A DNA stretch of 34,061 bases from Synechococcus sp. SP2 MAG. Its GTDB lineage: Bacteria > Cyanobacteriota > Cyanobacteriia > PCC-6307 > Cyanobiaceae. The stretch lies in contig JAVBIX010000055.1 in assembly GCA_030756895.1 (NCBI GenBank), positions 1 to 34,061 of the forward strand, in the 5' to 3' direction. Positions 28,527 through 34,061 of the stretch are shown here, piece after piece. Numbering within the stretch: position 1 is the first letter of the stretch; each line of letters starts with the position of its first letter. The position numbers and the translations under genes were made by a program. Below the pieces are notes generated by a model, which saw nothing but the letters and a program-made list of their open reading frames with translations, did not search any database and had not been told where the DNA came from.

Positions 28527-31262
28527 TCAGGCGGCCCGTTCAGTCGCCGCATTGAGGCCACTGGATTCGGCAGCCGCGGCCTTGAGCACTTGTTCAGCCT
28601 CCGCAACCGGGAAACGATTAATCGCGGTTAAGGCCGCACGGGCGTTCTTGCGCAGCTGCTCACTAATTGCCTCGCAGTAGGGCACCTGAGCCAGTAGGTC
28701 CACCGTGCGACGCATGATCCGCACCACATCACCTTCGTCCAAAGAGGTGTTAGCGATCAGATCATTCCAGGTTGTCCCCTTGGCCCAAGCCTCTACCAAT
28801 CCCATCAATTCAGGCTCCCACCAAGCTGGGACCACCACCTTGAAGCTCTCTTGAGCCCGCAGGAGCTCCCGACGGATACCTGACAAGTCATGCAGGGCCT
28901 CTTCCGCAAGAGGAGGCACTGGAAATGCACTCCAAAGATCTGGGCGATTCACTTCCGTGCTGATCGCTTCAAACACAGCGGCCAATTCTGCTGGAGGCAA
29001 CTCATCAAGATGACCGCTCATCAGTGCCAGGCCTAGCCAGAGCTCGTTGTCGCCACGAAGAGCGGCAACGGTGCGACCAATCTCCGTTGGTTCCAAGTCA
29101 TCCAGGCAGCCAAAATGCCGCAGGATCTCAATGAGAGCCAAAAATGTCTCCCAATGCCGGTTGGAACGGTGATGGAGCAATTGCTGGCGCTCATGAATTT
29201 CATGCTCGAGATCTTCCATGCGTCGCCGGTGCTTTTTGAGTTGCTTGCGATCGCCCCAGCGATGAGCCGGATGCCCCTCCAGCTGATCTTCCAACTCCTG
29301 GACCAGGCGCACTTGATCCAACACTTCGCCAGCCAAGTCGTACTGAGCGGTGGTCATGTCATGACGACGTGCCATATGTGCAACCGCCAAAGCCAAACGA
29401 CCACTCTCCTGATCGCCGTGACGGAGCTCACCAGCACGGCTGAAATCAGGAGACATCACGCCATCAACTTGCAAACAGCTCAATTCCGCATGCAAACTCA
29501 CGACCCCCTGACACGGCAACAGGATCCAAACGTTGTCGTGCGTTAAACAAAGCAGCAATGGGAACTGCCCAGGGCCATCGCATTTCTCCACGATCACGGC
29601 CGGCGTTACCCCTCCACGTAGCCGAAGGGATTTAAGGCTTACCAACGATCCAACGCTTGCGAACTGGAGGGCAATCGTCAGTTCATGGGCCAGAGTTTCT
29701 TCAGCCTGCTGCTGAAGAATCCTGAGCAGACGTCTCTCCTCGCGGAGACGACCGCGATGTTTCTCGTATTCCTCAAAGTCTTCCCACGGCACATCACCGG
29801 CCGTGCCTTGCAGTTGAGCCAGCTGCATCCGCAACTCACCCAGATGCTCTTCTTCATCCACCAGATCCAAACTGGCGAGGTAGCGGCCAAAGCTGCGCTC
29901 CACCAGCTCTCTTGCCTTGGCTAAGTCATGACGCTGCAACAGGTTGAGCACCATGCCGTAGCTGGGGGTGAATTGACTCACCAACGGATCAGAAGGGCTC
30001 GTCGCCAACTGAGCCGCCTCACGCACCCCCTCAAATCGACTCTGAACAGTCACCACATAGCCCTGCGTGTCTAAGCCGCGACGGCCTGCGCGACCAGCCA
30101 TTTGCAAAAACTCGCTGGCCATTAAGGGGCGATGCCCCCGTTCCGTGCGCTTGGAGAGCGATGCGATCACAGTGCTGCGCGCCGGCATATTGATACCCGC
30201 GGCCAATGTTTCGGTGGCAAACACCACCTTCACCAACCCCTGCTGAAACAACTCCTCGATCAGTTCTTTCCAAGCGGGCAGCACTCCGGCGTGATGGGAA
30301 GCAATCCCGCGTAGCAACGCATCTGCATGCAAGCCATCGCGCACAGCCTCAGGATTTGCGGCTGTATAGGCCTCAAGCCGATCGCGAATGATGGTTTGCT
30401 CGGCCTCCGTGACCAAACACTGCACCCCAAGGTCGCGAACGGCCTTGTCACAACCACGGCGACTGAAAATGAAATAGATGGCGGGGAGCATCTCCCGTTG
30501 CCCCATTTGCGCCACCACAAAGCTGATCGGTGGTGCTTCTGGCTGAGGCGGCCTTGGCGAACGACCTTTGCGCTTGTGCCCTTTTGGCGCACGCCAAACC
30601 TTGCAATTGGGATGGATTCCTGTCCCCTGATCATTCAAAAGTGGATGGAGACCCTTGGCACTACAAAAACTGAACTGCAGGGGAACCGGACGATAATCAC
30701 TGAGCACCAAACGCGTCGGACCGTGCACCTTCTCGATCCAATCGGTGAGTTGCCCCGCATTGGCGACGGTGGCGGATAACGCCACCAATTGGACTGAAGG
30801 TGGACAGTGGATGATCGATTCTTCCCAGACGGTGCCTCGCTGGGAATCATTCATGTAGTGGCACTCATCGAGCACGACCGACTCCACATCGGCAAGCGGA
30901 TCGTCATGCTCATCCACTTCGGCATAGAGCATGTTGCGGAAGATCTCGGTGGTCATCACCACCACTCGAGCCTCACGGTTAACGCTCAGGTCACCCGTCA
31001 TCAAGCCAACATTTTCGACTCCAAACTGTTCGCGAAAATCGCGCAACTTTTGATTGGATAAAGCCTTGAGGGGTGTTGTGTAGAAAACTTTTTGGCCATG
31101 GGCAATCGCCCGATGAATCGCGTACTCGCCTACCAGCGTCTTACCAGATCCCGTTGGCGCACTTACTACAACGGAATGCCCTTGATTCAAGGCATCAATC
31201 GATTCCATCTGAAAACCATCCAAAGGGAATGGAAACAGCTGGGAAACATCCGGTGACACCAT
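28527..31262 (-). CDS. Ski2/Mtr4-like DExH RNA helicase
   Basis: 911 residues. Walker A APTGSGKT at 35-42, DECH at 132-135, SAT motif in LVALSATVAN near 158, and the helicase C domain with MAGRAGRRGLD near 385. A long C-terminal part (about 480-911) ends in a DSHCT-like domain with coiled regions (HLGELRMQLAQLQG; KQLKKHRRRMEDLEHEIHER). Ski2-like enzymes unwind RNA in decay or processing; cyanobacteria and plant plastids share a relative of this type. It diverges from bioF over 48 bases and converges with fumC. Confidence 0.9.
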   Translation of the reverse strand: MVSPDVSQLFPFPLDGFQMESIDALNQGHSVVVSAPTGSGKTLVGEYAIHRAIAHGQKVFYTTPLKALSNQKLRDFREQFGVENVGLMTGDLSVNREARVVVMTTEIFRNMLYAEVDEHDDPLADVESVVLDECHYMNDSQRGTVWEESIIHCPPSVQLVALSATVANAGQLTDWIEKVHGPTRLVLSDYRPVPLQFSFCSAKGLHPLLNDQGTGIHPNCKVWRAPKGHKRKGRSPRPPQPEAPPISFVVAQMGQREMLPAIYFIFSRRGCDKAVRDLGVQCLVTEAEQTIIRDRLEAYTAANPEAVRDGLHADALLRGIASHHAGVLPAWKELIEELFQQGLVKVVFATETLAAGINMPARSTVIASLSKRTERGHRPLMASEFLQMAGRAGRRGLDTQGYVVTVQSRFEGVREAAQLATSPSDPLVSQFTPSYGMVLNLLQRHDLAKARELVERSFGRYLASLDLVDEEEHLGELRMQLAQLQGTAGDVPWEDFEEYEKHRGRLREERRLLRILQQQAEETLAHELTIALQFASVGSLVSLKSLRLRGGVTPAVIVEKCDGPGQFPLLLCLTHDNVWILLPCQGVVSLHAELSCLQVDGVMSPDFSRAGELRHGDQESGRLALAVAHMARRHDMTTAQYDLAGEVLDQVRLVQELEDQLEGHPAHRWGDRKQLKKHRRRMEDLEHEIHERQQLLHHRSNRHWETFLALIEILRHFGCLDDLEPTEIGRTVAALRGDNELWLGLALMSGHLDELPPAELAAVFEAISTEVNRPDLWSAFPVPPLAEEALHDLSGIRRELLRAQESFKVVVPAWWEPELMGLVEAWAKGTTWNDLIANTSLDEGDVVRIMRRTVDLLAQVPYCEAISEQLRKNARAALTAINRFPVAEAEQVLKAAAAESSGLNAATERAA

Positions 31263-31310
31263 CGTTGGATCCTAGGGATTGCGCGACCAGGGAGCAGCAA
31301 ACTGAGCAAC

Positions 31311-32471
31311 ATGAGCAGCCCGTCTCAAGCACGCCGCCGTCAACTCCGCACATGGAGGCCCAATCCAGATGGATCAGGGCTGCTTCCGGTCCATGCCACC
31401 GATCAAGGCGATGAGGAGCCGCGTTGTCTTGTGGATTTAGCCAGCAACGATTACCTCAATTTGGCTCAGCACCCAGAGCTCATCTCGGCAGCAACAGAAG
31501 AAATCAAAAAAAGCGGGGTAGGAGCCGGTGGATCCCGGCTAGTGAGCGGCAGCCGCCCGGTGCATGACCAACTCGAACAGCAACTAGCGCAGTGGTTAAA
31601 CCGAGATCGCGTTCTGCTCTATCCGAGCGGATTTCAAGCCAACCTTGCCGCCGTTCTTGCACTCGCCGACCGCCACACGCCAGTGCTGGCGGACCGGCTC
31701 TGTCATCACTCCTTACTCATAGGAGTGCAAGCCAGTGGTGCGCGGCTTCAGCGCTTTGCCCACAACGACCTCATCGATCTCAACCGAAAGCTGGAGCGCT
31801 GCCGGGATCGGCATCCAGGACACCAACCTCTTGTGATCACGGAAAGCCTATTCAGCATGGAGGGCACCAGTCCCAACCTGAGCGCCATGGCAGAGCTCTG
31901 CTCCAGCCACGCTGCCCGACTCCTGGTGGATGAAGCCCATGCCCTGGGCGTTCTGGGAGATGGTGGGCGTGGTCTTAGCCATGCCCTCCCTCACAAGGCT
32001 GTAACCATGCTTAGTGGCACCTTCGGAAAGGCCTTTGGAAGCGGTGGAGCGTTTCTGGCCTGCGATGCAGACCTCGGCGAAACACTGCTCCAAACCAGTG
32101 GCGCCTTTCGCTACACCACGGCGTTAGCTCCATCCCTTGCCGCAGCGGCTCTCGCAGCATTAACGCTGATGCAACGCCATCCCCATTGGTCGGAAGAGCT
32201 CATGGCAACCAGCCACCAGTGGCGCTCTGCCCTCGCTGCCGCTGGATGGCCCCGTCCAGGCGGGGCAGGTCCGATTCTCCCCCTGGTGATCGGTTCAGAC
32301 CAAGCAGCTCTCGATCGCCAACAGACCCTCGAAGCCGCAGGGCTGTTGAGCATTGCGATCCGCCCCCCCACCGTTCCCGAAGGAACGGCCCGATTACGCC
32401 TGGTCGTGCGTCGGCTTTTGCCCGATGGGACATTGGACGCGCTGCTTCAAGCCCTCTCTCTGAGCCGATAG
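31311..32471 (+). CDS. bioF: 8-amino-7-oxononanoate synthase
   Basis: 386 residues, a PLP-dependent alpha-oxoamine synthase. The PLP lysine is Lys240 in MLSGTFGKAFGSGGAF; LVDEAHALGVLGDGGRG near 203-219 holds the PLP-binding Asp and His, and GAGGSRLVSGS near 74 is a family mark. It joins pimeloyl-ACP and alanine, the first ring-building step of biotin synthesis. First gene of the biotin cluster, 6 bases before the hydrolase. Confidence 0.95.
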   Translation: MSSPSQARRRQLRTWRPNPDGSGLLPVHATDQGDEEPRCLVDLASNDYLNLAQHPELISAATEEIKKSGVGAGGSRLVSGSRPVHDQLEQQLAQWLNRDRVLLYPSGFQANLAAVLALADRHTPVLADRLCHHSLLIGVQASGARLQRFAHNDLIDLNRKLERCRDRHPGHQPLVITESLFSMEGTSPNLSAMAELCSSHAARLLVDEAHALGVLGDGGRGLSHALPHKAVTMLSGTFGKAFGSGGAFLACDADLGETLLQTSGAFRYTTALAPSLAAAALAALTLMQRHPHWSEELMATSHQWRSALAAAGWPRPGGAGPILPLVIGSDQAALDRQQTLEAAGLLSIAIRPPTVPEGTARLRLVVRRLLPDGTLDALLQALSLSR

Positions 32472-32477
32472 GTCCCG

Positions 32478-33203
32478 ATGAAACAGGTCATCGCTATGCA
32501 CGGCTGGAGCGGAGACAGCCATTCATGGGGGCCCTGGATCCGGCATTTCAAGCATCACAATTGGTCTTGGCAAAGCGCTGAACGTGGTTATGGCAAGCGA
32601 CAGGAGCACATGCCCTTTTGGCAAGACGATCAAGATCCAATAAAGCTGCAGCGGCGCGTGGTGATTGCCCACTCCCTAGGGCCGCATCTGCTCCCAGATG
32701 CCGTGTTTACCCACGCCACCGATGTGGTGTTTCTGGCAAGTTTTTCCAGATTTGTGCCGGAAGGACCCAAAGGTCGCGCTCTTAATACCGGCTTGAAGAG
32801 CATGCGCCGCTGCCTTGGTAGCGAGGATGAAGCCACGATGCTGACGACCTTTTTGACGCGGGCGGCAGCGCCATCGCCACCAGACGGCCTCCCACACGGC
32901 CCCATCCATGAAGGTCTCTCGCGCCAAGGGCGTCAACGCCTAACCGACGACTTAGATCGGCTGATCGCAAGCGCAGAGTTACCGCCAGGGCTGCAAGCAA
33001 CAACCAAAGTGCTGGTGGTGGAGGCAGAACAAGACGCAATCGTGGTGCCAGTCGCCAGACAAGAGCTGCGCGATGCAGTGGAGACCCGACTGCAACATCC
33101 AGCAGAGCACTGGTTCATTCCCGATAGCGGGCATGCATTGTTAGTGCCAGATCTACTGATGCGCGTCCAGCGATGGCTTGATCAGATCCCTGGAGAGCGA
33201 TGA
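32478..33203 (+). CDS. bioK: alpha/beta hydrolase, probable pimeloyl-ACP methyl ester esterase (BioK-like)
   Basis: 241 residues. An oxyanion-hole type HGWSGDSHSWG at 8-18, the nucleophile Ser66 in VIAHSLGPH (Ala in place of the usual first Gly of G-x-S-x-G), Asp186 in EAEQDA and His219 in DSGHALLVP make a plausible triad. Placed between bioF and bioC it should release pimeloyl-ACP from its methyl ester, the job of BioH in E. coli; in Synechococcus and Prochlorococcus this role is reported for BioK. The gene name is from context and memory. Its stop overlaps bioC as ATGA. Confidence 0.75.
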   Translation: MKQVIAMHGWSGDSHSWGPWIRHFKHHNWSWQSAERGYGKRQEHMPFWQDDQDPIKLQRRVVIAHSLGPHLLPDAVFTHATDVVFLASFSRFVPEGPKGRALNTGLKSMRRCLGSEDEATMLTTFLTRAAAPSPPDGLPHGPIHEGLSRQGRQRLTDDLDRLIASAELPPGLQATTKVLVVEAEQDAIVVPVARQELRDAVETRLQHPAEHWFIPDSGHALLVPDLLMRVQRWLDQIPGER

Positions 33204-33955
33204 GCAACACCTGGGGGGCAATGGTTCTACGACGCTTCGATGGCGCAGCAACCCAATACAACCAGGCAGCCCGTCTGCAAGCGGCCATGGCCTGGCGACT
33301 AGCCGGGCACTGCAAGCGACTCCCAATTCCATCAGGTCGATGGCTGGATCTCGGAAGTGGAACAGGATTGCTTGCTGATGCCATCGAACAACGGAACCCC
33401 GGCAGGGTGGTGGAACGCATCGATGGAAGCCCATCCATGCTCGCCCGCAGCTCCCGTCCAGACCACACTCAGCTGAGGGATTTGAATCAGCCCCTCCAAG
33501 CCTGGGACGACGCTCCAACGCTGATCGCCTCCAGCTTCTGCCTCCACTGGTTGTCTGATCCCGGCACGAGACTGCAGAACTGGTTCGAATGTCTGGCCCC
33601 AGGTGGCTGGTTAATCGTGGCGCTGCCGGTTGAAGGCTGCTTCCCGCAGTGGCAGGCAGCGGCCCGCCAAGCGGCAGTCCCCTGCTCGGCCTTGTCCTTC
33701 CCAACGACTCAAGCGTTGCTGGCCTCGATACCCAAACAACAGGTCAGGCACCAACAACAGCTTTGCTTCAGCGAACAAGCCAGCCACATCACGGCTCTCT
33801 TGAGGCCCATGCAAACCATTGGCGCCGGCACCAGCACCCGCTCAGCTCTCAGCGTGAGGCAATGGCGTCAGCTCAACGCCCACTGGCCTGAGCGATCTGC
33901 TGAAGGGCAAGTCAGATTGACCTGGTTGATCCAACTCCTGATGATCGAGCGATGA
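33200..33955 (+). CDS. bioC: malonyl-ACP O-methyltransferase
   Basis: 251 residues. N-terminal RRFDGAATQYNQAARLQ (11-27) is the BioC opening motif; SAM motif I is LDLGSGTG (49-56), and ASSFCLHWLSDP near 112-123 matches the BioC post-motif. It caps malonyl-ACP with a methyl group so fatty acid synthesis can extend it to pimeloyl-ACP methyl ester. It overlaps both neighbours by ATGA. Confidence 0.92.
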   Translation: MSNTWGAMVLRRFDGAATQYNQAARLQAAMAWRLAGHCKRLPIPSGRWLDLGSGTGLLADAIEQRNPGRVVERIDGSPSMLARSSRPDHTQLRDLNQPLQAWDDAPTLIASSFCLHWLSDPGTRLQNWFECLAPGGWLIVALPVEGCFPQWQAAARQAAVPCSALSFPTTQALLASIPKQQVRHQQQLCFSEQASHITALLRPMQTIGAGTSTRSALSVRQWRQLNAHWPERSAEGQVRLTWLIQLLMIER

Positions 33956-34061
33956 ACACGCCTCCCCTTCGATTGGTGATTTGCGGAACAGACACCGATG
34001 TCGGAAAGACCGTCGTTAGCGCCCTCTTTGTTCAAGGCTTAGAAGCCACTTATTGGAAGCC
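33952..34061 (+). CDS. bioD: dethiobiotin synthetase, 5' part (runs off right edge)
   Basis: 36 residues visible. The P-loop VICGTDTDVGKTVVSALF is characteristic of BioD, including the GTDTxVGKT pattern. The ATG overlaps the bioC stop as ATGA. The rest lies outside the window. Confidence 0.9.
   Translation, partial: MNTPPLRLVICGTDTDVGKTVVSALFVQGLEATYWK

Noticed and set aside
29115-30779. 143- and 150-codon frames antisense to the DExH helicase
   Set aside because: Both are shadows of a well-supported 911-aa gene with intact helicase motifs.

Overview
The window looks like chromosome from a marine picocyanobacterium of the Synechococcus/Cyanobium type. It carries a phycobilisome core locus (apcE, then apcA-apcB-apcC) whose ApcE has three linker repeats, a cyanobacterial-type ATP synthase operon with b and b' subunits but no beta/epsilon genes, an IsiA/Pcb chlorophyll antenna protein, a high-light-inducible (Hli) protein, CcdA/Ccs1 (system II) cytochrome c biogenesis, PII, and a bioF-hydrolase-bioC-bioD biotin cluster. 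That taxonomic call is inference from gene content; no species is asserted.

Layout. (1) 1-5230 is an AT-rich, gene-poor accessory region. It holds a partial gene at the left edge, long stretches without convincing genes, a 45-aa Hli protein followed by an overlapping 53-aa membrane protein that starts at TTG, a pair of two-helix small membrane proteins (75 and 73 aa), a possible 28-aa peptide, a membrane protein with a Lys/Ala/Ser tail on the minus strand, and isiA with a strong terminator. (2) 5428-8215, minus strand: a compact operon of a 2OG-Fe oxygenase, a [2Fe-2S] ferredoxin, a 62-aa protein, a DUF3326 protein and a YchJ/SEC-C protein, four of them joined by 1-4 base overlaps. (3) 8222-15235, minus strand: methyltransferase-atp1-a-c-b'-b-delta-alpha-gamma, ending at a hairpin terminator. 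(4) 15331-19985, plus strand: apcE (possibly preceded by two coupled minicistrons), a terminator, then apcABC and a terminator. (5) 20054-23368, plus strand: ftsW, ccdA, ccs1. (6) 23340-25666: queF (-), a 75-aa gene and glnB/PII (+), tlyA (-), an 87-aa gene (+). (7) 25732-28521, plus strand: purB, a 33-aa membrane peptide, fumC. (8) 28527-31262, minus strand: a large Ski2-like DExH helicase. (9) 31311 to the right edge, plus strand: bioF, a BioK/BioH-like hydrolase, bioC and the start of bioD.

How it works together. Two energy-conversion operons, ATP synthase and the phycobilisome core, diverge from a 157-bp spacer. The left region adds accessory membrane and pigment-binding proteins of the kind linked to high-light and iron stress. 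The best candidates for undescribed biology are the set of tiny membrane proteins around hli, the ferredoxin/62-aa/DUF3326/YchJ operon, the methyltransferase fused translationally to the atp operon, and several very small ORFs coupled to known genes.
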